A DNA stretch of 64,000 nt from UBA4132 sp037133675 (GTDB taxonomy: Bacteria; Pseudomonadota; Gammaproteobacteria; Methylococcales; Methylomonadaceae). The translations under genes were made by a program, and so were the position numbers. The notes below the pieces were generated by a model. It saw nothing but the letters and a program-made list of their open reading frames with translations. It had not been told where the DNA came from and made no database searches. The stretch is taken from positions 1 to 64,000 of the forward strand of contig JBAXNR010000005.1 of assembly GCA_037133675.1 (NCBI GenBank), written 5' to 3'. Shown here one piece after another: positions 1-7,648 of the stretch (the stretch's first letter is position 1; every line of letters begins with the position of its first letter).

Positions 1-262
1 CTTGAACGCAAAGCCGCATGAACTCTGGAATTGCATTTATGACTTGAATCCAAGATTTTAGAATAATCGGATAAATTTGTTTATTATCAATATTATTGAC
101 TTTAGCAACCGCTAACACTTCATATAAAAATAAACTGGGTGCAATAATTTGATAACTTTGTTTGGTTAAGTGATTAATTAACGCAATCGCTTTATCTCTT
201 TCTGGTTCTTGCAGAAATATTTTATTAAACACGCAAGAATCTAAAACTATTTTATTACTCAT
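1..262 (-). CDS. PIN-domain toxin (VapC-like), 3' part outside window
   Basis: The first 87 codons of a PIN-domain ribonuclease gene are visible before the left edge. The N-terminus (MSNKIVLDSCVFNKIF) has the hydrophobic strand followed by the first acidic metal ligand (D in LDSC), and the second conserved acid is probably the E of FLYEVLA. PIN toxins are Mg-dependent RNases that usually cleave tRNA or rRNA and are silenced by the upstream antitoxin. The ATG at 262 lies inside the 3' end of the antitoxin gene (8 bp overlap), the usual coupled TA arrangement. The C-terminal catalytic residues are outside the window, so activity cannot be judged. Confidence 0.75.
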   Translation of the reverse strand, partial: MSNKIVLDSCVFNKIFLQEPERDKAIALINHLTKQSYQIIAPSLFLYEVLAVAKVNNIDNKQIYPIILKSWIQVINAIPEFMRLCVQ

Positions 263-521
263 TATTCGCCATTATTTCCGTTAATTCGTGGTCTTTGCCT
301 TCTCTCAAATATCTGACCATTTCCTCGGAAGATAATGGAGCTTTAACGGGCTTAATATCGGCTATTAAAGCCATAAGTTCTTCTTGTTGCTGGGCTTTTT
401 GTTCCTGTAAAAGCTTGGCTTTAATTGCATCAAGTGCAAATTGTTTTATATCCTGTTGGTTTAGTATTTTCTGAATATCAAAAGCCAATTCATCGGGTAA
501 TTCAATCTCTAATGTGTGCAT
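255..521 (-). CDS. Antitoxin of PIN toxin pair
   Basis: An 88-residue acidic protein. The N-terminal half (MHTLEIELPDELAFDIQKIL) looks like the short beta strand plus helix of a DNA-binding antitoxin, and the Gln/Lys/Glu-rich C-terminal tail would wrap the toxin. A GGAG Shine-Dalgarno lies 8 bases before the ATG at 521. It overlaps the PIN gene by 8 bp, so the two are translationally coupled. It probably represses its own promoter in complex with the toxin. The family was assigned from size, pattern and context, not from a diagnostic motif. Confidence 0.65.
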   Translation of the reverse strand: MHTLEIELPDELAFDIQKILNQQDIKQFALDAIKAKLLQEQKAQQQEELMALIADIKPVKAPLSSEEMVRYLREGKDHELTEIMANNE

Positions 522-546
522 TTTATTTTCTCCAAAAACTCATAAC

Positions 547-1047
547 TCATAATAAAAATAATGTTTCTATAGTTTGCATGGCTAAAAATAATTGTCCATT
601 GGTTAATGTTTCAAAACCATAGCGTTGATAAAAATCCTCTGCTTTTTCATCTATAGCATCTACCACTACCGCCAACGATGCCACTTGTTTTGCTGAAATA
701 CTGCAACGATATAAAGCATCCATTAATAATAAATCACCTAATCCTTGTTTTTGATAATTTTTATCAATCGCTAGTCGTCCTAATAAGGACACGGGAACCA
801 ATGGATATTTTGGCAGTCTTTTAGCCAGTTGTTCGTTTAAATCACTGATATTAATGGCACTGGCTGACAAGGTATAAAAACCAATGATTTTATCCATTTC
901 CAGCAAAACATAAGCAACGGCAAGACGTTTTTTAATATCTTGCGAAAGCTGTTGTTTTAAGTAGCGATTTAAAACGTCATTGCCACAATCAAATTCTTTG
1001 CGTGAAAACTGTTTGTCAAATAACTTAATTTCCCTATTTTCTGACAC
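547..1047 (-). CDS. GNAT-family toxin (TacT/AtaT-like)
   Basis: A 166-residue GNAT acetyltransferase of the type that acetylates the amino group of charged tRNAs and blocks translation. It has the family's opening FDCGNDVLNRYL, a GFYTLSASAI strand, the VPVSLLGRLAID block, the acetyl-CoA loop QKQGLGDLLL, and the final FYQRYGFETL. The start is GTG at 1047, directly after the antitoxin stop codon (no gap), which indicates coupled translation. The length is normal for the family and no disruption is visible. The target tRNA cannot be predicted. Confidence 0.85.
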   Translation of the reverse strand: MSENREIKLFDKQFSRKEFDCGNDVLNRYLKQQLSQDIKKRLAVAYVLLEMDKIIGFYTLSASAINISDLNEQLAKRLPKYPLVPVSLLGRLAIDKNYQKQGLGDLLLMDALYRCSISAKQVASLAVVVDAIDEKAEDFYQRYGFETLTNGQLFLAMQTIETLFLL

Positions 1048-1296
1048 TTATAACCCCATTTTTTCTTTGTAACTCAACACCGATTGTTTTAATTTATCGT
1101 TAGCAGGTTTAGGATTTAATAAGCTATCAATAAAGTTTTGTTGTTGTTCTTGATTAAGCTGAATGCTGTTTTGTTGTGTCGCTTGTTTTTGTTCCAATAG
1201 CAGTCTTTTAATGGCTTCTTGGACAAATTCATTAATATTTGCTTGTTGTAAAAGCTCTTTTTCTAATTCTTCAGGTAATTCAATGGCTAATGTCAT
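1048..1296 (-). CDS. RHH-type antitoxin of GNAT toxin
   Basis: An 82-residue protein. The N-terminal MTLAIELPEELEKELL followed by INEFVQEAIKRLL is the strand-helix-helix pattern of a ribbon-helix-helix repressor. The C-terminal part (NFIDSLLNPKPANDKLK) resembles the toxin-neutralising tail of DUF1778-like antitoxins. The start was set at ATG 1296 because AAGGAG lies just upstream. A longer frame reaching 1347 would overlap hsdM and lacks a ribosome site. The gene sits 17 bp downstream of hsdM, so the TA pair probably shares its transcript. Confidence 0.75.
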   Translation of the reverse strand: MTLAIELPEELEKELLQQANINEFVQEAIKRLLLEQKQATQQNSIQLNQEQQQNFIDSLLNPKPANDKLKQSVLSYKEKMGL

Positions 1297-1313
1297 GGTT
1301 AGCTCCTTAGTTA

Positions 1314-2906
1314 TCAAAATGGCGTGTGAATACCTAGTTTTTTGCAAAATACAGCGATATTTTCATCAGTGGCTTTTATCTCGTTCTCTAACGCCGATAA
1401 TTCCCCCGCTATCTGTTGCAAGTCTATCCGCTGTTCTTCTTCAAAGGTATCGACATAACGCGGTATATTCAAATTAAAGTCATTGGCTTTAATCTCGGCA
1501 ATCGTGGCAACACGGCTATATTTTTCTTCATTGCTGCGATTTAGATACGCGGCAACAATCTTGTTGATATGTTCAGGTAATAATTTATTTTGCGTTTTAA
1601 CCTTTTCAAACTCTGAACTGGCATCAATAAACAAAATATCATCGGGATTTTTACGGCATTTTTTAAACACCAATACACAGGTTGGAATACTCGTACCATA
1701 AAAAATATTAGCAGGTAAGCCTATGACAGCATCCAAGCAATTCAATTCTTCAATGAAATACTGGCGTATATGCCCTTCTGCTGCGCCACGAAATAACACA
1801 CCATGCGGCAATACACACGCCATAACGCCATCATCGGCTAACTGGTAAATCATGTGCTGTAAAAATGCCATATCGGCTTTAGTACGCGGGGCAAGTCTGC
1901 CATAAACGCTAAAACGATCATCATCGGCATACACATTTTCTGGCTTCCAATCGGCTGAAAACGGTGGATTTGCTACGATAGCATCAAAGCGGTGCTCAAG
2001 ATGCTGGGGATGTTCTAAGGTGTTTTCTTGGCGTAAATCAAAATCCGCATAATGCACGTCATGCAGTATCATGTTCATACGCGCTAAGTTGAATGTAGTA
2101 CGGTTTAGTTCTTGTCCGTAAATGGTGATATTGTCATTGTCTGCTGCTTCTCGTTTTACCCGCAACAATAACGAACCACTGCCGCAGGTCGGATCATAAA
2201 CATTTTTAATCTTTTTGTTTTGACAGGTAACGAGTTTGGCTAACAAAGTTGATACAGGTTGCGGGGTGTAAAACTCCCCTGCTTTTTTACCTGCACCACT
2301 GGCAAATTCACCGATTAAATACTCGTAAGCATCGCCTAATACATCGGCATTAGGATTCTGTATCTGAAAATCAATTTGGTCGATATGCCCCATCACTCCA
2401 GTGATTAACTCATTCTTGGCTTTCTCACTGTTACCCAGTTTTGATGATTTCAAACCCTCTCTTAAATCTTCAAACAAATTAATAAATTTATCAGCACTCT
2501 CTGTACCTTGAGTGCTTTGTTCAATATTATTAAAAATCTTCATAAGGTCTTCGATAATGAAACTATCACTGCTTTTATCATCGGCTTGCTTATGATTTCC
2601 CTTTGCGGCAATCGCGTGAAATAACTCTGCTGGTGTTAAGAAATAGCCTAATTCATCAACAGCGGCGTGTTTTACTGCGGCAATAAGCTCTGCATCCTCG
2701 CTGTCCTTTTCATTCAGGCTAGTGAACTCCCGTTCATCAGATTCAAGCTCACTATCTGCAAACCGCCGTATTTTTTCAGACAGATATTTGTAGAAGATAA
2801 AACCTAGCATATAGTCCCGAAATTCATCAGCGTGCATTTTGCCGCGTAAGTTATCGGCTATTTTCCAAAGTTGTTGTTGTAATTGGCGGCGTTGTTCTTC
2901 TGACAT
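1314..2906 (-). CDS. hsdM: Type I restriction-modification methylase subunit
   Basis: A 530-residue N6-adenine methyltransferase subunit. With HsdS it forms the modification enzyme that methylates a split recognition site. The N-terminal helical HsdM_N domain (about residues 5-130) is followed by AdoMet motif I (VYDPTCGSGSLLL, near residue 240) and catalytic motif IV (ANPPF, near 314). The length is normal. No hsdS or hsdR follows inside the window; two TA pairs lie downstream and the locus continues off the left edge. It is not a close copy of the HsdM at 27029-29023 and belongs to a different subfamily. No good Shine-Dalgarno precedes the ATG. Confidence 0.92.
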   Translation of the reverse strand: MSEEQRRQLQQQLWKIADNLRGKMHADEFRDYMLGFIFYKYLSEKIRRFADSELESDEREFTSLNEKDSEDAELIAAVKHAAVDELGYFLTPAELFHAIAAKGNHKQADDKSSDSFIIEDLMKIFNNIEQSTQGTESADKFINLFEDLREGLKSSKLGNSEKAKNELITGVMGHIDQIDFQIQNPNADVLGDAYEYLIGEFASGAGKKAGEFYTPQPVSTLLAKLVTCQNKKIKNVYDPTCGSGSLLLRVKREAADNDNITIYGQELNRTTFNLARMNMILHDVHYADFDLRQENTLEHPQHLEHRFDAIVANPPFSADWKPENVYADDDRFSVYGRLAPRTKADMAFLQHMIYQLADDGVMACVLPHGVLFRGAAEGHIRQYFIEELNCLDAVIGLPANIFYGTSIPTCVLVFKKCRKNPDDILFIDASSEFEKVKTQNKLLPEHINKIVAAYLNRSNEEKYSRVATIAEIKANDFNLNIPRYVDTFEEEQRIDLQQIAGELSALENEIKATDENIAVFCKKLGIHTPF

Positions 2907-2924
2907 TGGGAGTTAATTTTTTCG

Positions 2925-2955
2925 TGAATAAAAAACCCGCATTGTAGCGGGTTTG
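2925..2955 (-). terminator. Rho-independent terminator
   Basis: Read on the minus strand, a stem of about 7 bp (AACCCGC paired with GCGGGTT around a six-base loop) is followed by a T-rich run. It lies between the end of the signalling operon (stop at 3091) and hsdM (start at 2906). It should separate the two transcripts and leaves almost no room for a separate hsdM promoter. Confidence 0.7.
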
Positions 2956-2968
2956 AGTGGGGTGTTTG

Positions 2969-3061
2969 TTATGTTTCATGGCAATTACAGCACCCTGCGT
3001 TAGTTTTTGCATTTTTATCGCTTACTTGCCCCATCAATTGCAATATCAGTAGTGCCAACAT
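2969..3061 (-). CDS. Possible 30-residue peptide with CXXCH
   Basis: A very short frame (MLALLILQLMGQVSDKNA, ending GCCNCHET) with GGAG a few bases before the ATG. It begins with a hydrophobic stretch and ends with CCNCH, which matches the heme-attachment pattern CXXCH. It lies just after the PhnD-like gene and before the terminator, so it would be part of the signalling transcript. It is too short for statistics to support it and could be chance or the remnant of a longer cytochrome. Confidence 0.25.
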   Translation of the reverse strand: MLALLILQLMGQVSDKNAKTNAGCCNCHET

Positions 3062-3090
3062 GAACTCCAAGATTAAACGCGATATTTGAA

Positions 3091-3837
3091 CTATATAAGC
3101 AGGGTATCCATTAAATCAATCATAAATTCCATTTCTTCGTCTTCAACTTTAGCCCACGCATTAAAGCCTAGGCTGTTTAAAACGTTTTTTCCCTTGTCAT
3201 CGTTATTCATGGAAAGTAACAGGGCTTGAATTTCAGTTTGCCTCTCGGCTAATTTTGGACCTATCATTAATGAATGGTGAATCACGCTAATTTGACTGCG
3301 CACTAAAATTTTCAATTGCTTTTTCGTTAAATTCGATAAGTCATCGAATGCTTTTGCTAGAAATATACCTACATCTGCTTTGTCTTGTATTAGATTTTTT
3401 ACAATAAGAATATGGTTTTTACAAAAACAAGTTTGTATATTGCTTGCATCAAGATCGCCTGCTTCTAACATAATCATGCCTATCATGTGTACATCGGGAT
3501 CTTCTGTGACTGCAACACGGATACCCGTTGATAGCTGTGCCACGTCTTCTACGGGGTTATTGACATTGACGGCAATAATGGCTTCATCAAAAATGCCTTC
3601 GGCTTTAACTAACGGTAAAAAACCTTTTTCACGCACTAGCATCGCTGCATCGAAGGGGTTGGCGTAAATTAAATCGATTTGATTGGCTTGAATAGCGGTG
3701 CGTTGCGCTTGAAAGTCATCGTATAGCTCCAAATGTATGGCTTCGCCTGTTTGTATTTGTAGCCAAGTATTAAAAATATACCAGCCAGCCAGATGATTAG
3801 GTGAAAAATCTGGACTTACGGTGAATGTGTACGACAC
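3091..3837 (-). CDS. PhnD-like substrate-binding protein without signal peptide
   Basis: A 248-residue protein resembling phosphate/phosphonate-type ABC binding proteins (PhnD fold). It has an NHLAGWYIFNTWLQIQTG opening, the domain-joining stretch IDLIYANPFDAAML, and the second-lobe pattern DVGIFLAKAFDDL. Typical PhnD proteins are exported, but this one starts MSYTFTVSPDFSPNHL with no signal peptide and no lipobox, and no transporter genes are nearby. It therefore probably senses a small ligand in the cytoplasm. It is the last clear gene of the signalling operon, 15 bp after the PAS gene. The ligand is unknown. Confidence 0.75.
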   Translation of the reverse strand: MSYTFTVSPDFSPNHLAGWYIFNTWLQIQTGEAIHLELYDDFQAQRTAIQANQIDLIYANPFDAAMLVREKGFLPLVKAEGIFDEAIIAVNVNNPVEDVAQLSTGIRVAVTEDPDVHMIGMIMLEAGDLDASNIQTCFCKNHILIVKNLIQDKADVGIFLAKAFDDLSNLTKKQLKILVRSQISVIHHSLMIGPKLAERQTEIQALLLSMNNDDKGKNVLNSLGFNAWAKVEDEEMEFMIDLMDTLLI

Positions 3838-3852
3838 GATAAACCTCCTTTG

Positions 3853-4329
3853 TTAAAATAATGTCGGATAAAGTTGAATGCACTCGTTGACTTTTGTTCG
3901 TGAGGGTTTTCGACGTACCGAGGTATATCCTACTACTTGACCGTTTCTGATATTGGGAATAACAGTGGCTTTAACCCAATAGTAGCCGCCATCTTTACGC
4001 AAATTTTTAACGATGCCTTGCCATTTCTCGCCTTTGTTAACGGTGTCCCATAAATCTTTAAAGGCAACGGAAGGCATATCAGGGTGTCTTAGAATGGAAT
4101 GAGGGGCATTGATGAGTTCCTCTTCACGGTATCCCGACATTTCTACAAATGACTGGTTGACGTGAGTAATAATGCCAGCTTTGTCGGTGGTTGATACGAT
4201 GAGTTTACCGTCTGGGTAAGGCGTTTCAATTTCGGTGTAATAGATTTTTCTTGGGGTGCTGCCATATAGATTAAGAATAGCTTCCTTATACTCTCCGACT
4301 ATATTTTCTAGCTGCATATCTTGGAGCAT
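3853..4329 (-). CDS. Soluble PAS-domain redox sensor (Aer-like)
   Basis: A 158-residue protein made of essentially one PAS domain (about residues 40-150). Its pattern is that of the FAD-binding PAS of the aerotaxis receptor Aer: THVNQSFVEMSGY, then LRHPDMPSVAFKDLW, then KWQGIVKNLRKDGGYYWV. In Aer the R-H-x-D segment, the W and the N of this block contribute to flavin binding, and all are present. There is no membrane segment, HAMP or methyl-accepting domain, so the signal must pass to another protein, probably one encoded in the same operon. The FAD and redox role is inferred from the motif only. Confidence 0.85.
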   Translation of the reverse strand: MLQDMQLENIVGEYKEAILNLYGSTPRKIYYTEIETPYPDGKLIVSTTDKAGIITHVNQSFVEMSGYREEELINAPHSILRHPDMPSVAFKDLWDTVNKGEKWQGIVKNLRKDGGYYWVKATVIPNIRNGQVVGYTSVRRKPSRTKVNECIQLYPTLF

Positions 4330-4360
4330 AGATGTCTTTCCTATAGTGACTAGCGTTTAT

Positions 4361-4723
4361 CTACAATAAATCAGCGATACTAGCAGCGGCTCGTTTCACA
4401 TCAAGAAAAATTAGCCCTAGCTTCGCATTAGGTTTTGCTAAAACCGTTAATACCGATTCTGCACCTGCATAAGTCATCAGAACATAGCCTTTAGCTCCTT
4501 TAATCAGTACTTGCTCTAATGCGCCTCTTGCTAGTTCTTGAGCTGTTCTATCCCCCAAAGAAAGCATGGCGGCACTCATCGCACCCACTCTGTCTTCATC
4601 CATGTCAATAGGCAATACCGATGCTATCATTAAGCCATCTGTGGATATAACACCAGAAGCTTCAATATCTACTGAAGTCCCATTCAGTTCCGTTAACACG
4701 GAAGTCAACATATCTGCTCTCAT
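4361..4723 (-). CDS. Roadblock/LC7 protein, copy A
   Basis: A 120-residue single-domain roadblock/LC7 (MglB-like) protein: an N-terminal helix, the GVISTDGLMIASVLP hairpin, a long central helix AMSAAMLSLGDRTAQELA, and the final strands ending in KLGLIFLDVKRAAASIADLL. Roadblock proteins dimerise and act on Ras-like GTPases as activating or scaffold partners; MglB acts on MglA. A suitable GTPase is encoded upstream in the same operon. It differs from copy B at only five residues (18, 39, 40, one Ala/Thr, one Ser/Asn), which indicates a recent duplication or gene conversion. Confidence 0.88.
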   Translation of the reverse strand: MRADMLTSVLTELNGTSVDIEASGVISTDGLMIASVLPIDMDEDRVGAMSAAMLSLGDRTAQELARGALEQVLIKGAKGYVLMTYAGAESVLTVLAKPNAKLGLIFLDVKRAAASIADLL

Positions 4724-4827
4724 AGTCTATTTGTCTCCTCGTTAATATGAATGTACTTTAAGCACAGTAATATCTTTAAATTTAGCTCAACTACACGATT
4801 ACATTCTAATTGCTTAAAAGTGATCGA

Positions 4828-5190
4828 CTATAGCAAATCAGCAATATTGGCTGCTGCTCGCTTTACATCAAGAAAAATTAGCCCTAGCTTCGCATTAGGT
4901 TTTGCCAAAACGGTTAGTACTGATTCTGCACCTGCATAAGTCATCAGAACATAGCCTTTAGCTCCTTTAATCAACACTTGTTCCAGTGTCCCTCTTGCCA
5001 ATTCTTGAGCTGTTCTATCCCCCAAAGAAAGCATGGCGGCACTCATCGCTCCCACTCTGTCTTCATCCATGCCACTAGGCAATACCGATGCTATCATTAA
5101 GCCATCTGTGGATATAACACCAGAGGCTTCAATATCGGCTGATGTTCCATTCAGTTCCGTTAACACGGAAGTCAACATATCTGCTCTCAT
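4828..5190 (-). CDS. Roadblock/LC7 protein, copy B
   Basis: A second 120-residue roadblock/LC7 protein, about 96% identical to the downstream copy at 4361-4723. The spacer between the copies is 104 bp of AT-rich DNA that is not itself duplicated. The domain order is the same: helix, DGLMIASVLP hairpin, long helix, C-terminal strands. The two products could form homodimers or heterodimers. Both frames are intact, so both are probably expressed with the GTPase. Confidence 0.88.
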   Translation of the reverse strand: MRADMLTSVLTELNGTSADIEASGVISTDGLMIASVLPSGMDEDRVGAMSAAMLSLGDRTAQELARGTLEQVLIKGAKGYVLMTYAGAESVLTVLAKPNAKLGLIFLDVKRAAANIADLL

Positions 5191-5230
5191 ATTAGATTCC
5201 TTTTTTTCATTATGTGCGTACCATTAAAAA

Positions 5231-5875
5231 TTAACTACTTTTGTCTGCGTAGCGGATGCTTAGTGCCCAAACCAGAGAAACAAAATCGGGTTGGTTAAAA
5301 TGTGGGATACCCAAAATGGCAATAACAAAGCGGTTTTGACCAATAAATAACGGCCAAAAACCCACATGACTGTTGCCAAAAACATCAACGACCGCCCACG
5401 CATTACTTCCCAGTCCCATATTATTCCGAAGTAATCCTGAACGACGATCATGAACGGTTGCAATTTCTGCACTTAAAGCAGACAACTCTTCGGCAGCTTC
5501 ATGCGGAAAACCAATGCTCACTAGATAAAATCCCTCTTTATCAGCGAGTAGCACTTTACCATTTTCTGAAATACCTCCCAGTAAGTCAGGCAAAATATCC
5601 TCTAGTGCGCCAGCGGGGTATTGTTTCGCCGACTCTATGCCCTGAACCCAGCCTAGTTTTTGACAATGATGCAGTAATTCTAAACATTTTTGTTCGTCAT
5701 CATACTCAGTCAAGGAGTGTAAGGTTTCAAGATTAAGGCTTGGCGTTTGTTGTTGTAACAAGATATTTTTTAAGAATTGACGTGGTTTATCCTTGTCCAT
5801 AGAACTCACGGCATAATAAGCACCTGCGGGAGTGAGATACAAATAGAGTCCTTCCGTTAAAGAGTAGTGACTCAT
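5231..5875 (-). CDS. Roadblock-like protein with extra N-terminal domain
   Basis: A 214-residue protein. The C-terminal half has a divergent roadblock-like pattern: KVLLADKEGFYLVSIGF, then the helix HEAAEELSALSAEIATVHDR, then strands through residue 210. The N-terminal 90 residues (opening MSHYSLTEGLYLYLTPAGAY) look like a small winged-helix or adaptor domain that I do not recognise. It lies 3 bp downstream of the GTPase gene, the tightest coupling in the operon, so a direct physical partnership is likely. The family call is less secure than for the two short roadblock genes. Confidence 0.6.
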   Translation of the reverse strand: MSHYSLTEGLYLYLTPAGAYYAVSSMDKDKPRQFLKNILLQQQTPSLNLETLHSLTEYDDEQKCLELLHHCQKLGWVQGIESAKQYPAGALEDILPDLLGGISENGKVLLADKEGFYLVSIGFPHEAAEELSALSAEIATVHDRRSGLLRNNMGLGSNAWAVVDVFGNSHVGFWPLFIGQNRFVIAILGIPHFNQPDFVSLVWALSIRYADKSS

Positions 5876-5878
5876 TGA

Positions 5879-6415
5879 TTATTCCTCTAATCCAGGATCC
5901 AATGAGTAGAGTAATGATTGTATTAAAATAGAAATATCGTTTCTGACTCTGGCATCAACGGCAAAAACGGGTAACTTTAAGCCCATGCCACCTAGCTGAA
6001 CTTGGTAATCGTGAATGGTTGGTTTTGCACTCACATCCATTTGTGTCACACCGATAGTCACCGCTGTATCACCAATAAATTTACTGAAAGCATCCAAAAA
6101 AAACTTCATATCGACAAAGGGGTCGGCACGGGTATTATCAAGCAACAACACTAAACCAATGCCGCCTGTCACTAAAATATCCCACATAAAATCAAAACGC
6201 TCTTGCCCAGGCGTTCCGTAAAGGTGTAGTTTTTCGCCACCTGGCAAATTCATTACACCATAGTCCATCGCAACCGTGGTTGCAGACTTTTTGGATTTAG
6301 CCATATCACTAGCAGCGGCATCTGTTTTTATAGGAGGCAGGTCGCTGATTGAATGAATAGCTGTAGTCTTCCCCGCACCCACAGGACCTGTAAAAATAAT
6401 CTTATATTGACTCAT
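5879..6415 (-). CDS. Small Ras-like GTPase (MglA/COG2229 type)
   Basis: A 178-residue GTPase. The P-loop is GPVGAGKTT (residues about 10-18), the switch I region follows with conserved Thr near ATTVAMDYG, and G3 is LYGTPGQERFDFMW. G4 is the unusual TQMD in place of NKxD, as seen in some members of this group. Relatives in bacteria control polarity and motility (MglA) or act as general switches. In this operon it is surrounded by three roadblock-type proteins, the usual regulators of such GTPases. The normal length and intact motifs suggest a working enzyme. Confidence 0.9.
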   Translation of the reverse strand: MSQYKIIFTGPVGAGKTTAIHSISDLPPIKTDAAASDMAKSKKSATTVAMDYGVMNLPGGEKLHLYGTPGQERFDFMWDILVTGGIGLVLLLDNTRADPFVDMKFFLDAFSKFIGDTAVTIGVTQMDVSAKPTIHDYQVQLGGMGLKLPVFAVDARVRNDISILIQSLLYSLDPGLEE

Positions 6416-6443
6416 AATCTATTTATTCCGTAAGGCACAGTTA

Positions 6444-7646
6444 TTAACTGCGTAATTTGCTCATAATTCGACTGAGAAAACCTTTATTTTTGTTTGCTTT
6501 GATTTCAGTTGATTGTGCTACTAAGGCATCAGCTTCCCTTCTTGCCTGACCTGTCAAACCTAACGCGCAGGCAGCACTGATAAAAACAAAAACATATTGC
6601 GGTTTAATATTCAGAACTTCTGCGACATTGCCTAAGGTTCTAGGACCTCTAATCAAGAGTGCCGAAATGCGCAAAGCATGAGGTGTAATGAGTAAACGGG
6701 TAAAGTTAGGCCAGTTTTTTAAATAAACTGGGTGAGTAATATCAATGGAAAAGGGATACCTTCCTTTTGATGCCCAACAGGCTACTTTCCATAAAAAAGC
6801 ATCCATAGAATGAAATTTTTCCAACGATCTTGATAAAGAAGATGATTCAAACGTTAGCTGAGTTGTAGACATCTTTCCATCCAAGGTATTACTGATGACT
6901 AATCCAGAAAATGCGCGAAGCTGTTTATCATCTGCATCTAGCCAGATTTCATCATTTTGTGGAAAAATAATGAGCGGACTCCAGCCTGAATTTAGCTGCA
7001 TTATTTCGTTTTGTTCACGACTTATTTTAAAAGCGGATTCAACATAGCTCTGAAAATAATCTTTTGGATTGTATTTTGCGATAGCAAATTGTTTTGGATC
7101 ATTGACATCAATGCCCAGAACATTACCAATGAACGCATTAAAGCTTTTTTCATTTAGCTGCATAGCAGCTTGATGTTTTGCGGTCTTTTTTTGTTCGTCA
7201 TTATTGATAACAAACGATTTAAGATTGGATTTTTCTGCTTTTTCAATGAGGGGTTCAGCAGGAACAGGATTATTTTTAACCGTTGATTGAGTCGGAGGAG
7301 CATCCTCGCTTAACCTTAATTTTCCTATCAAAGCACTCGCTTTATTAAGTGCAGCCAGCATATCATCGGTTTTTACTGGCTTTTTGATATACAAAACATA
7401 GTCTAACGTGCCGTCGCGTAATGATAGTGCAATAGCGGGTCTATAGGGTTTCTTAGCGTGATGCTCTGCTATTAGTTTTCCTGCGTCCACTGTATCAGCA
7501 TCAAAAATATCAATACTTGCATCGCTATCATTAACCACCACAGCCGCACCTCTGCATGGTCCTTGCAAATACATCACCATTGTTTTGGATGTCCGCTCTT
7601 CCATGCAGTGTAGTGCAACCTTTAATGGACTTTTGCTTTTATCCAT
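6444..7646 (-). CDS. Degenerate receiver-like regulator, unknown family
   Basis: A 400-residue protein of unknown function. The N-terminal 110 residues look like a response-regulator receiver fold that has lost its chemistry: alternating strands and helices end in VLYIKKPVKTDDMLAALNKA, where the K-P pair matches the receiver's last conserved position, but no clear acidic pocket is visible. A Lys/Gln-rich linker (about 115-165) follows, then a C-terminal domain ending with a possible winged helix (LGNVAEVLNIKPQYVFVFIS) and a basic tail. It lies between the FimV-like gene and the GTPase and may couple them. No DNA-binding role is proven. Confidence 0.55.
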   Translation of the reverse strand: MDKSKSPLKVALHCMEERTSKTMVMYLQGPCRGAAVVVNDSDASIDIFDADTVDAGKLIAEHHAKKPYRPAIALSLRDGTLDYVLYIKKPVKTDDMLAALNKASALIGKLRLSEDAPPTQSTVKNNPVPAEPLIEKAEKSNLKSFVINNDEQKKTAKHQAAMQLNEKSFNAFIGNVLGIDVNDPKQFAIAKYNPKDYFQSYVESAFKISREQNEIMQLNSGWSPLIIFPQNDEIWLDADDKQLRAFSGLVISNTLDGKMSTTQLTFESSSLSRSLEKFHSMDAFLWKVACWASKGRYPFSIDITHPVYLKNWPNFTRLLITPHALRISALLIRGPRTLGNVAEVLNIKPQYVFVFISAACALGLTGQARREADALVAQSTEIKANKNKGFLSRIMSKLRS

Positions 7647-7648
7647 TG

